Assembly (NCBI GenBank): GCA_022036555.1 | Contig: CM039137.1 | Location: forward strand, 4,434,942-4,498,941 | DNA length: 64,000 nt | Source of the DNA: Microstegium vimineum | Lineage: Eukaryota > Streptophyta > Magnoliopsida > Poales > Poaceae | Direction: 5' to 3' | In this document: positions 23,423 through 34,765 of the stretch, one piece after another | Layout of the letters: every line of letters starts with the position of its first letter | Numbering within the stretch: the first letter of the stretch is position 1 | Notes under the pieces: model-generated | What the model was told of the DNA's origin: nothing | Database searches by the model: none | Seen by the model: the letters and a program-made list of their open reading frames with translations, nothing else | Translations under genes and position numbers: made by a program

Positions 23423-24937
23423 TAGTTTCATGTTGCTCTCTCATCTCACAAACTAAAAACTAAGATAACTAGCAGCTGTTGCTCCTCCATGACCGTCGAA
23501 GATGTTGTACCCCCTTCACTTAGTAATTCTCCCCCTTTGGTAACAAGTCACCAAAAAGAGAGAAGAACCAAGAAGAAAGAGATACAAGCTAGTCGCTGTC
23601 CTCCTCCATATGGTCATCGTCGTCATCTCCATCATCATCATCATCATCTGGAGAGCCTGTGAAGTGAACACTGGGAGCAGATGTACGCTTGCTGCATCGA
23701 CGAGTTTGGGGCTGCTCAATCTCCTCCTCATCCTCATCCTCCTCATCATCATCACCACCCTCATAGGTGGACTCCTCACTGAGCTCTGGAGGTGGAGTAA
23801 GAGGGTCAATCTGTCTGAGCCCTTGCTCCGGACCTTGCGAGTAGCACAAGTGAGTTCGCCTACTCTTCCTCTTTCTCCCGGTGCTTTCGGATCGTAAAAC
23901 GAAGCACCAGAGCCCCCGATCGAGGTTTCGCCGGCAAGCTCGGGCTCGGCCGCCAATGGCGCCACCGCCCCTAACTTCTTCTCCGGCGGAAGCGGCCCTC
24001 TTTCCCCTTTGTTCTAATCTGAGTCGTCGACTTCAGATCCAAGGGATCAGATCGCCCCGTACCCCTTCGTGGGTCATCTTTCTAAAGAGACCCCCCGCTT
24101 TTCATCAAATTAACCGGCCATCCCTTGCTGACTCAGTAAATCCGATTTTCTCGATTTGTTTTAATTCAAAATAGATCCATTAATTTACAGAATTGCTACT
24201 GTTTTTTGAATACCTATAACTTGCTCGTTTTATATCCAAATCGACCCGTTCAAGTTGCGTTAGATTCGTAATTTTATGTTCTATCTAGTAGTATAGATTT
24301 CATCTATGTTAATCACTTTTGAAAATAAAAGTTTAGATTAATTCTTTTAATGCTTTAATCTTGTATAGTAAAATCTTACTTAATCTATAGTTTACTCGTT
24401 CTAGATCCGTTTAGCGTGAATTTCGCGTCTTTGTGATCGTAGTATAGTATAGATCTGTTTTATAATCTTTTCAAAACCTCTTTATTCTTTTGGTGTAATG
24501 TTCTAATTATATCTATGTTGCTTCGTGTATGATAGTTTCATGTTGCTCTCTCATCTCACAAACTAAAAACTAAGATAATTAGCAGTTGTTGCTCCTCCAT
24601 GACCGTCGAAGATGTTGTACCCCCTTCACTTAGTAATTCTCCCCCTTTGGCAACAAGTCACCAAAAAGAGAGAAGAACCAAGAAGAAAGAGATACAAGCT
24701 AGTCGTTGTCCTCCTCCATATGGTCATCGTCGTCGTCTCCATCATCATCGTCATCATCTGGAGAGCCTGTGAAGTGAACACTGGGAGCAGATGTACACTT
24801 GCTGCATCGACGAGTCTGGGGCTGCTCAATCTCCTCCTCATCCTCATCCTCCTCCTCATCATCACCACCTCATAGGTGGACTCCTCACTGAGCTCTGGAG
24901 GTGGAGTAAGAGGGTCAATCTACCTGAGCCCTTGCTC
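23423..24937. repeat. 405-406 bp direct duplication (23423-23828 and 24533-24937) around a foreign insert
   Basis: The two copies start at TAGTTTCATGTTGCTCTC and end at CTTGCTC, and differ at only a few positions. On the E sense strand they encode the acidic Asp/Glu-rich tail of the 3' ORF and some 3' UTR. Between them lies 23825-24532, LTR-derived DNA. The copy still attached to the ORF body (24937-24533) has a TAG where the other has Gln, plus a frameshift. The intact-looking tail is the detached copy. Confidence 0.85.
23825..24532 (+). mobile_element. 708-bp internal fragment of a G-type LTR
   Basis: It aligns without gaps to 37458-38165 of solo LTR G (708 bp in both). It differs by roughly 5% in the first half and less in the second, so G itself need not be the donor. 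It has no LTR ends and no short target duplication. The bases GCTC are shared at the left junction. Confidence 0.85.
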
Positions 24938-26101
24938 CTTTCTGAGCTCTCTGATCTCAAGTCTGGTCTGGTAAGAGTGATCATTTGCATAGCAGATGTC
25001 AGCAAAGATCTTCTTCAAGATCCTACCAAGCTTGCCCTTCTTCCTGCCTCTGGAGGCTGCTGCACCTAAAGACTCAGGGATATCTGCTGCTGCTGCTGTC
25101 CTGGTGTCTCTGGGAGGAGTGTTCACCTCCTGAATTGTTGTAGCATGAATGGCCTTCTCTGCTCTATAAGGCTCATGGACAACGTCCTTGTTGAAGATCC
25201 GGCCAGTCACCATCTCAATAATGAACATCAGATAAGGAGCATAGGGCAACCTCCTTCTAGCATCCTCTGCAGCAATGCATATCTCATCCCATAAGAAGCG
25301 AGCAACTGAAAACGGTGGCGCTCCACCTCTCATCCTCCTCAACACATTTTTGGATTTGTTGTAGAGGTTTGAAGCAGATCCCACCTTGGGATAGAGAGTG
25401 GTCCTGAAGAGGTTGTTCAAGATATAATACTTGCTCCTCAAACCTTTCACCAGACCATCTGCCTTATGAGGCTCAATGTAGAGAGAAGAAATCTCATCAT
25501 TTAGTAACCCTCTCTCATCATGAACATTGAAACATTCTCTGTCCTCCTCACCAAAGCCAAGGAGATGAGCAAAGGTCACAGTCAACTCTGTAGTGCACAC
25601 CCTCTGTCATCCAGTGCATCACAAAGTTCTCCCTATCCAGATAGTAGGTGGAGTAGAACTGATGGATGATCTCTATGTTCCACCCATTGTGGAAACCCAT
25701 CCAGTGATACATCCCAAGCTGCCTGCACTGATCAATGACCCTGTCAAACATAAGATCTCTCTTGATTTCCAAGTGCTCCCAATAAACATACTTCATTTTG
25801 ATGATTCTGGGTTTTGTAGCTTGAAAGAGGACAGTGAGATAATAGTCGGAATGAAACACATTCCAGAACCTGTAATCCACACTCATGTCCTTTGGCACAT
25901 CATAGGGATTGATGGCTCTTTGCTCCTGGACTGTCCTCCACTGGTTTTGGTAGTTGACTCTGACTCTGCCAGGGGTGTCCTGAGGCTCTCTGACAAGCAC
26001 CTCCTCAGGATGCTCAACAAGATGTGAGCCATCGAACAACCCAAATCCGGGGGTGTCCAAGGACAAACACCTTCTGCGATGGTTCTCCCTGCCCTCTGCA
26101 A

Positions 26102-27343
26102 TGTTAGGAATATGCCCTAGAGCTAATCATGTAGATGATTATATTCCAATTGTATCCATGATTAATAAAGTGTTCTTTGAATATCCATTATAGACAAATA
26201 GTATTGATTGACGATTATGTGAATTGTTTGTGGAACTCAATTACCTGAATGGTTATTCTAAAAGTTGTCCCTGGTCGGCATTCTTGTAAGAGCACACTTG
26301 AATATTAGACCAGCACATGTATTAGTTGATGGCTATGTTTCACAAGTCATAGACATGGAGATGTCAAACTAATAATGTGGGCACATGTGAGACATGTAGG
26401 CTGGACTGACCCAACAAGAGAAAGTCTCTATTCATGTCATGTACGTTATGTCCTTAGACCTGAGATTGTGGTATGTACTCAAGATGTGAAACGATCTACT
26501 TAGGGACTATCAAACGCTACTCCGTTATTGGGTAGTTATAAAGGTGGTCGTTGGGTGGTCGGGAAACATGCTATGAGACATAGACAATCAAGATGGAATT
26601 TGCCCCTCTCTTCGTGAGAGAGATATCACTGGATCACTCATGTGATTGGATCAACAAATGCATGGTCGTGCTTGAGTTAAGTGTTAACCCACGAGTTGAA
26701 CCATATATCGAGTGGCAAAGGGAATAACTTGTACATGGTCATAGTGGTTCGTCTGATATGATCATAGCGTATGCATAGGAGTTGACACGCCTTGCTAGAG
26801 GCCGCTATCAACTATTGGTCGAGTAAGAGTACTTGGGCCATGTCTATGTATGCGTGAGCCCATAGGGTCGCACGCTTAAAGGGTTGGAAGCCTAATTCGG
26901 GTTGGACCCGAATTAGACTAGGTTTAGTGTTACTAATGGGCCTCCAACGTGGGAGCTCGTCAGGACGCCTATATAAGCAAGGGGTGGGCGCGGGGCGAGA
27001 TTGATACACGCCTTTTGGCAGCCACCGTCACCTCCCCACGCTCGCGCCTTTTGCTCCTCGCGGACCTAGCAGTCCGGAGGCGCAACGCTTCCTCCCTGTA
27101 CGTGTGGGATTCCTCGGAGGTGCTGCATCTGGAGCACAAGGACGAACTGCGCGAAGGGGACGTTAAGATGGACGACCACGCAACTGCACTGCCTGCTGCG
27201 ACGCGCACGACTACATCAAGTCGTCTTCCGCTGCACCTGCGCGTCTAGTGGTAATCCCGTAACCTATAACTAGCAGTAGATCCTGTTTTATGAGGTCGAA
27301 AAGTTTTGTTTTCCGGCTAGCGTAGCAACCTCGTATTCCATTA
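26102..27343 (+). repeat. 5' LTR of element F (1242 bp)
   Basis: It starts TGTTAGGAATATGCCC. A TATA box, CTATATAA, is at 26969-26976. It ends CCATTA, where the 3' LTR has the canonical CCATCA. Confidence 0.93.
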
Positions 27344-28532
27344 GTGGTATCGGAGCCGTTACTGCCTCGTTATAGGTTTAGATCTTAGAATATGGTGATA
27401 TGCGGGTTTTATGATGAATCTCAGACTTTGGTTCATGTCTTGCTGCGATGGTATTGCATCAACCTACTCGTACCGGTCGGAATTCCGCCATCCGAGTTAA
27501 CAGATACAAGTAAATCCAGTCAGGGCGAGTTGGAGATCAATTAGATTGATCGAATTGAAACCTAGGTCATAAGCCGGGCGCATGTGATGCGCGTCGGGAG
27601 TAGATGCGATCTATGTAATCCCAGTCAATTTTAGCTGATGCGGGATCGCCGTTGCTATCTGTCATAGCGCCTAGAATTGTTCTACGCCTAACTTGTTTTT
27701 GCAGGAGTTGATGTGGTTGGTATGGCCTATGTGATTGTATGTAATTTTCATGCCCTGCGTGACATGTAAGCAACACGGCTGGAGCCATATGTGTTGTCTT
27801 TTGATGTATTGGCCTGCGTGCCATCTTGTGATCTTGCGACTATGTAATTAGTATAGCTTGCGGTAAGATAGTTCTTGGAGGACTTATCACAAGAAGGATG
27901 TCACACGTGGATCATAGAGATGAAGATCACCATGATGGGCAAGATGATGGAGATGGAGATCACCATTATTTAAAGGGCCATACCAAGTCACTATGTGTGA
28001 ATGTGATTCTCATTTTGTTCTACTTTTGTTGTTCGCTATTATGTTTTGTCTACATGAATATGATAGTAAAGTAGAATGATCCCTCAACAATGTTTAAGTT
28101 GAATGCTTCCCCAAACCTTGCACTGTCACGTGTCTTGTACGATTGGTGGTGGGTCTATGAAATTAGGGTGCCACTGATTTTCCTTGACTAGATAGGTTCG
28201 TGTCGGACACTTACAAGCAGAAGGTTTGGTTACTTGAACAAGGTTATCCTAACGGTTAGGGACCTTGAAGCATGGGGAGTTTGAGCGTAGCATAGAGATG
28301 CTGCCCAACAACAAGAGTCATATGTGATATGATTAGCAAAGTGTTGCTTACCGATCTACCATGTCTTCTAGCGGTGATGCTAAAGCTCACTAGTTGACTT
28401 GTTAGTTGTGGGTCTTGAATCACTAAGTATCAATTGAGGGATATTGATTTTAGTGGGAGTATGTTTTATTTTGATATAATTTACTCCTTCATGGATACAT
28501 TGTCTTAGTATTTTGCATTACTTTTGTTGTAG
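27344..28532 (+). other. Leader of element F
   Basis: This is the untranslated stretch between the primer-binding site (TGGTATCGGAGC, starting at 27345) and the gag ATG at 28533. It has no further feature. Confidence 0.7.
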
Positions 28533-29285
28533 ATGGCTCCCAGTAATCAACCATTTACTTTGCGATCAATTCTTGAGAAAGATAAGTTGAATGGAACAAA
28601 TTATGCGGATTGGATCCGCAACCTGAGAATTGTTCTCAGGGCTGAGAAAAAGGAAGATATTCTAGACACCCCATTACCAGATGAACCTGATGATAATGCG
28701 CCTGCTGCAGAGAAAACCGCTTACAAGAAAGCATGTGATGCTGATCTTGAAGTGGGTTGCCTCATGCTTGCTTGTATGGAACCTGATCTACAGATGCAGT
28801 TCGACAACAATCATTCAGCGAACGATATGATCCTGGCGCTTGAAGATATGTTCCAAACTCAAGCGCGGACTGAAAGGTTCAATGTCTCTAAGGCGCTTGC
28901 AGAAATCAAGCTGGCTGAGGGCGCACCTGTAGATCCACATGTAATCAAGATGGTTGGTTACACTCAGAGGTTGGAGAAGCTAGGCTTCGCAATTGGCCAA
29001 GAGTTGGCAACTGATTTCATTCTTGCGTCTCTTCCGCCCAGTTATGGAAACTTCATCTTGAACTACCATATGCATGGGGCGGAGAAGGGCTTGAATGAAT
29101 TGTGTGGCATGCTTAAAACAGCAGAAGCTGATATCAAGAAGGCAGCAGGCAGTAGCCATGTGATGGCGGTCCAAAACAAGCCTAACTTTAAAAGGAGGGC
29201 TGGGTGGAAGAAGAAGGCGAAGGCTAAAGATGAGATCTCTAAGCCAACCTCCTCCTGCACCCAAGGACAATGGACCAGCTGCTGA
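28533..29285 (+). CDS. gag: Copia gag of element F
   Basis: ATG at 28533 starts MAPSNQPFTLRSILEKDKLNG. Residues about 15-230 match the Copia gag capsid (UBN2 type), with LNGTNYADWIRNLR, then LEDMFQTQARTERFNV and a LPPSYGNFI segment. The frame runs off at 29285. The zinc knuckle CFHCKGEGHWKRNC (about 29290-29331) is in the next frame, so a frameshift near 29235-29245 separates the capsid from the nucleocapsid and pol. The product would form virus-like particles and bind element RNA. Only the C-terminus is damaged. Confidence 0.85.
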   Translation: MAPSNQPFTLRSILEKDKLNGTNYADWIRNLRIVLRAEKKEDILDTPLPDEPDDNAPAAEKTAYKKACDADLEVGCLMLACMEPDLQMQFDNNHSANDMILALEDMFQTQARTERFNVSKALAEIKLAEGAPVDPHVIKMVGYTQRLEKLGFAIGQELATDFILASLPPSYGNFILNYHMHGAEKGLNELCGMLKTAEADIKKAAGSSHVMAVQNKPNFKRRAGWKKKAKAKDEISKPTSSCTQGQWTSC

Positions 29286-32200
29286 AGCAATATGCTTTCA
29301 TTGTAAGGGGGAAGGTCACTGGAAGAGGAACTGCAAGCTGTACTTGGAGTCCTTAAAGAAGGATGGCGGTAGTAAAGGTACTCCCGCTGCTTGTACACTT
29401 GTCGTTTATGTTACAGACATTTTTCTCGCTGATTCTTACATTAACTCTTGGGTATTTGATACCGGATCGGTTGCTCATATTTGCAATACGATGCAGGGAA
29501 TGGTAAGAAGTAGAAGCATGAGAAGAGGCGAAGTTGATTTCCGCGTGGGCAATAATGCAAGAGTTGCTGCATTGAACGTAGGGACGATGCAACTTCACCT
29601 CCCGTCAGGATTTATCATGGAGTTGAATAATTGTTATTTTGTTCCTAGTTTAAGTCAAAACATTGTGTCACCTTCATGTTTGATGAAGGATGGTTATTCA
29701 TTTGCGAGTAAAGACAATGGTTGTGTGATCTCAAAGAATGACATGTTTGTGGCTTTTGCATCCATTGTGAATGGATTGTTTATTTTAAATCTTGATGATA
29801 CACCTATCTGTAATGTTAATGCTAAAAGGCCTCGGCTTAATGAGTTAAGTTCTACATATCTGTGGCATTGTCGTTTGGGTCATATAAGTGAGAATCGCAT
29901 GAAGAGGCTCCATGACGATGGTCTTCTAGCTTCGTTTGATTTTGAATCATACGAGACATGTGAGGCTTGCCTACTAGGCAAGATGACCAAGGCGCCATTC
30001 AAAGGATTTCCTGAGAGGGCGTCTGACTTGTTGGAACTCGTACATACTGATGTATGTGGACCAATGAGCACGACAGCTAGAGGTGGATTTCAATACTTCA
30101 TAACTTTTACTGATGACTTTAGTAGATATGGATATGTCTACCTAATGAAGCATAAGTCTGAAACATTTGAAAAGTTCAAAGAATTTCAGAATGAAGTAGA
30201 GAATCAACGTGCCAAGAAAATTAAAGCCTTGCGATCTGATCGAGGAGGCGAATATTTGAGCCATGAGTTTAGCAATCATCTAAAGAGTTGCGGAATTGTT
30301 CCATAGCTTACGCCACCTGGAACGCCTCAGAGAAACGGTGTGTCCGAGCGACGTAATCGGACTTTGTTGGACATGGTTCGGTCTATGATGAGCCAGTCAG
30401 ACCTACCACTCTCATTTTGGGGATACGCTCTAGAAACAGCCGCTTTCACATTGAATAGGGTACCGTAAGTCCGTAGTCAAGACACCATATGAGATATGGA
30501 CTGGTAAGAGTCCCAGTTTGTCTTTTCTAAAGATTTGGGTTGTGAAGTTTATGTCAAACGACTTATGTCAGATAAACTTACACCCAAGTCGGACAAATGA
30601 TTTTTCGTGGGATATCCAAAGGAAACTTTAGGGTATTACTTCTACAACCGATCAGAGGGCAAAGTGTTTGTTGCTCGGAATGGTGTTTTCTTAGAGAAAG
30701 AGTTTCTCAACAAAGAGAAAAGTGTAGAAAAGGTGTATCTTGAAGAAGTTCAAGATGAGCCAATAGGAGATAACTCTACGAGTGATGCTAATGTAGCAGA
30801 ACAAGTTGAGATACCTGTGGCAAGAGAAACACCACCACAACCACGAAGGTCAGCAAGAATATGTGAGGCACATGGGGAAGTGTTATTGTTAGACGATGAC
30901 GAACTTGCAACATACACGGAAGCAATGATGGACTCAGATTCCGAGAAATGGCAAAGTGCCATGAGATCCGAGATAGATTCCATGGGAGACAATCAAGTTT
31001 GGAACTTGGTTGACCCACCTGATGGGGTTAAACCTATTGAGTGCAAATGGGTCTATAAAAAGAAAAAAGATATGGATGGAAACGTTCACGTCTATAAAGC
31101 TCGACTTGTTGCAAAGGGTTTTCGGCAAGTTCAAGGAGTTGACTACGACGAGACATTCTCGCCGGTAGCGATGCTTAAATCTATCCGGATCATTCTAGCA
31201 ATTGCTGCTTATTTCGATTATGAGATTTGGCAGATGGATGTTAAAACAGCCTTTCTAAATGGAAATTTGGAGGAGGACGTGTATATGATACAGCCCGAAG
31301 GTTTTGTTGATCCTAATAATGCTAGAAAAATATGCAAGCTATAGAAATCCATTTATGGGTTGAAGCAAGCATCTCGGAGTTGGAACATTCGTTTTAATGA
31401 AGTGATCAAAGGGTTTGGCTTTCGTCAAAATGAAGAAGAACCTTGTGTTTACAAGAAGGAAAGTGGGAGCGTTGTTGTATTTCTAATCTTGTATGTGGAT
31501 GACATACTATTGATTGGGAATGACATTCCTATGTTGCAATCTGTAAAGACTTCACTGAATAATAGTTTTTCTATGAAGGATTTAGGAGAAGCAACATACA
31601 TTTTGGGCATCAAAATCTATAGAGATAGATCAAAGAGGCTTATAGGATTAAGTCAAGAGACATATATTGACAAGGTGTTGAAACGGTTCAACATGGAACA
31701 ATCCAAGAAAGGGTTCTTGCCTATGTCACATGGTATACGTTTCAGCGAGAAGCAGTGTCCTTCGACAGCTGATGAGCGGAAACGAATGAGTAAGGTTCCA
31801 TACGCTTCGGCAGTTGGTTCCATCATGTACACCATGATATGTACTCACCCAGATGTCTCATATGCTCTAAGTGTTGCGAGCAGGTACCAAGCCAATCCAG
31901 GAGAGAGTCACTGGACGCTTGTTAAAAACATTCTTAAGTACTTGAGAAGGACTAAAGATGTGTTCCTAATCTATGGAGGTAATGAGGAGCTCGTTGTAAA
32001 TGGTTACACCGATGCTAGCTTCCAAACTGACATAGATGATTCACAGTCTCAATCAGGTTTTGTGTTCACAATAAATGGTGGTGCTGTAAGTTGGAAAAGT
32101 TCCAAGCAGGAGACGGTGACTGATTCTACAACAGAAGCCGAGTACATTGCAGCTTCTGCCGCTGCAAAGGAAGGTGTTTGGATGAGGAGGTTCCTCATTG

Positions 32201-32475
32201 AGCTTGGTGTGTTTCCAAATGCGTCCGGCCCATTGAATATACATTGTGACAACAATGGGGCGATAGCGCAGGCTAAGGAGCCAAGGAATCACCAAAAGAA
32301 CAAACATGTACTGCGGAAGTTTCATCTTATTCGAGATTTCGTCGGTCGAGATGAGATCAAAATGTGCAAGATACATATGGATTTGAATATTGCAGATCCT
32401 TTGACGAAGGCTCTTCCACAGGCTAAGCATGAGGCACACTTGAGGTCTATGGGGATTAGACATCTAAGAGATTAA
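29230..32475 (+). pseudogene. pol: Copia pol of element F (protease-integrase-RT-RNase H)
   Basis: Domains in order are zinc knuckle, protease (VFDTGSVAHIC), gag-pre-integrase (HCRLGHISENRM with CEACLLGK), integrase core (HTDVCGP, RSDRGGEY, and Glu in NGVSERRNRT), reverse transcriptase (KARLVAKGF, MDVKTAFLNG, YVDDILLIG) and RNase H (TDASF, TEAEYIAAS). It ends at 32475, 20 bp before the 3' LTR. Lesions are TAG at 30304-30306, a frame change near 30466, TGA at 30598-30600 and TAG at 31342-31344. The active-site residues of protease, integrase and RT are all still present. Confidence 0.92.
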
Positions 32476-32495
32476 CTCTAGTGCAAGTGGGAGAC

Positions 32496-33737
32496 TGTTA
32501 GGAATATGCCCTAGAGCTAATCATGTAGATGATTATATTCCGATTGTATCCATGATTAATAAAGTGTTCTTTGAATATCCATTATAGACAAATATTATTG
32601 ATTGATGATTATGTGAATTGTTTGTGGAACTCAATTACCTGAATGGTTATTCTAAAAGTTGTCCCTGGTCGGCATTCTTGTAAGAGCACACTTGAATATT
32701 AGACCAGCACATGTATTAGTTGATGGCTATGTTTCACAAGTCATAGACATGGAGATGTCAAACTAATAATGTGGGCACATGTGAGACATGTAGGCTGGAC
32801 TGACCCAACAAGAGAAAGTCTCTATTCATGTCATGTACATTATGTCCTTAGACCTGAGATTGTGGTATGTACTCAAGATGTGAAACGATCTACTTAGGGA
32901 CTATCAAACGCTACTCCGTTATTGGGTAGTTATAAAGGTGGTCGTTGGGTGGTCGGGAAACATGATATGAGACATAGACAATCAAGATGGAATTTGCCCC
33001 TCTCTTCGTGAGAGAGATATCACTGGATCACTCATGTGATTGGATCAACAAATGCATGGCCGTGCTTGAGTTAAGTGTTAACCCACGAGTTGAACCATAT
33101 ATCGAGTGGCAAAGGGAATAACTTGTACATGGTCATAGTGGTTCGTCTGATATGATCATAGCGTATGCATAGGAGTTGACACGCCTTGCTAGAGGCCGCT
33201 ATCAACTATTGGTCGAGTAAGAGTACTTGGGCCATGTCTATGTATGCGTGAGCCCATAGGGTCGCACGCTTAAAGGGTTGGAAGCCTAATTCGGGTTGGA
33301 CCCGAATTAGACTAGGTTTAGTGTTACTAATGGGCCTCCAACGTGGGAGCTCGTCAGGACGCCTATATAAGCAAGGGGTGGGCGCGGGGCGAGATTGATA
33401 CATGCCTTTTGGCAGCCGCCGTCGCCTCCCCACGCTCGCGCCTTTTGCTCCTCGCGGACCTAGCAGTCCGGAGGCGCAACGCTTCCTCCCTGTACGTGTG
33501 GGATTCCTCGGAGGTGCTGCATCTGGAGCACAAGGACGAACCGCGCGAAGGGGACGTTAAGACGGACGACCACGCAACTGCACTGCCTGCTGCGACGCGC
33601 ATGACTACATCAAGTCGTCTTCCGCTGCACCTGCGCATCTAGTGGTAATCCCGTAACCTATAACTAGCAGTAGATCCTGTTTTATGAGGTCGAAAAGTTT
33701 TGTTTTCCGGCTAGCGTAGCAACCTCGTATTCCATCA
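32496..33737 (+). repeat. 3' LTR of element F (1242 bp)
   Basis: It is a direct repeat of 26102-27343, with TATA at 33363-33370 and end CCATCA. The target duplication TGCAA follows. Confidence 0.93.
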
Positions 33738-33856
33738 TGCAATTCCTCCTGTTGAATGATTCTTTGCCAGGGATTCAGGCCATCATCAGCTCTCTGAGTG
33801 CGAATCTTGGACCTCACTCTTCCTCTTCCACCACCATGAGATCCACCAGCGTTCAT

Positions 33857-34765
33857 CTATGCATTTAAAAGGAGAAAAAGGTTAAGTTGCTGCACCTAGA
33901 CAGTGACAAGAGTCGTAGTGGATAGATTTAACCAAAATCTAGGATCAATAGACGATTGTAGGAGCAAATGCATAGGTGATTTCACCAGGAGTCCGGCACT
34001 GCTGGCCTGTAGGCCGGCACTGCCGGCCTGGTGCAGACAGCACCATGGCATGCTCCATCAATCCTCCATTGAAACTAGGTTTTGATCAAATCTAACTACT
34101 GGAGAGATATCACCATACATAATGCAACTACTAGCAACCTAAATCCCATCTCAAAAACCATACATTGCATAGATTGACCCAAGTTAGGGTTTCAAGTTAT
34201 TACCTTTGAAATAGAAGGAAGAGAACGAAGAAGGTCGGGCTTGAATGGAGCTTGACACAGGGGGGAAGATCCTCCACACCTCCTCCAATGGCAGCACCTC
34301 CAAAGGGGCAGCACTGCCGGAGGGAAGAGAGGGACCTCCGGGCTCCTTGTGTCTCCTTAGGGTTGAGAGAAGAGAGGAGAGGTGTTGCTGTTGGGGGAAT
34401 ATGACTTGGGATGGTGTTCCCCCGGGTTGGGGAGAGAAAAAAAAGCAAAACCCGAGAGCTAGGACTTGGGCCCAACAGGCTCGGGTCCCTTAAGTCCCGG
34501 CACTGCCGGCCTTAGCCCGGCACTGCCAGACACCCCGACACTGCTGGCCTGGCTAGGCAGTGAGGCACTATGCCACCATTATACTTTAAATTTATGCAAT
34601 TGTGGACACATACCACTTGCCATGTGCTGGTCAGTAAGCAAATCAACAATCATACTATGACCAACACACTCAAGTTTCTTTCAAAATTTGTTTTGAAGCA
34701 CATAATTGAAACTTTTCAAAGTTTTGCCTAAGTCGCTAGGTGGACAAACAAGTGTGTGCTATAGT
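33857..34765 (-). other. Spacer of element E between RNase H and the 3' ORF
   Basis: It is non-coding, with two clusters of the CCGGCACTGCCGGCC motif at about 33990-34035 and 34495-34553. No other function is seen. Confidence 0.6.

Larger units (their letters stand above)
26102..33737 (+). mobile_element. Element F: complete Copia LTR retrotransposon
   Basis: Two 1242-bp LTRs (26102-27343 and 32496-33737) flank gag and pol. The target duplication TGCAA is perfect (26097-26101 and 33738-33742). A primer-binding site follows the left LTR (TGGTATCGGAGC at about 27345) and a polypurine tract, AAGTGGGAGAC, precedes the right one. F is inserted in the 3' ORF of E. About 14 differences separate the LTRs (roughly 1%), so it is young, yet gag-pol has several lesions. 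It is Copia by domain order (integrase before reverse transcriptase); I do not assign the lineage firmly. Confidence 0.93.
23589..33856 (-). pseudogene. 3' accessory ORF of element E (interrupted)
   Basis: Reading starts at 33856 (MNAGGSHGGGRGRVRSK), is cut at 33738 by element F, resumes at 26101 and runs to 24938. It ends in an acidic tail given by copies at 24937 and 23828. The central domain has YVYWEHLEIKRDLMFDRV, then GFHNGWNIEIIHQFYSTYY and a HWMTEG..LLGFGEED pattern, followed by a Lys-rich GRKKGKLGRILKKIF patch. This resembles proteins annotated as 'putative plant transposon protein' (Transposase_32-like), seen downstream of pol in SIRE-type grass elements in the position of the env-like ORF. 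I see no clear transmembrane segments. Lesions are a frameshift next to the F insertion, a frameshift near 25600 and a TAG in the tail. Function is unknown. Confidence 0.65.

Noticed and set aside
23589..26101. Retroviral envelope gene in element E
   Set aside because: No signal peptide or membrane segment is visible and the core resembles a plant transposon protein family.
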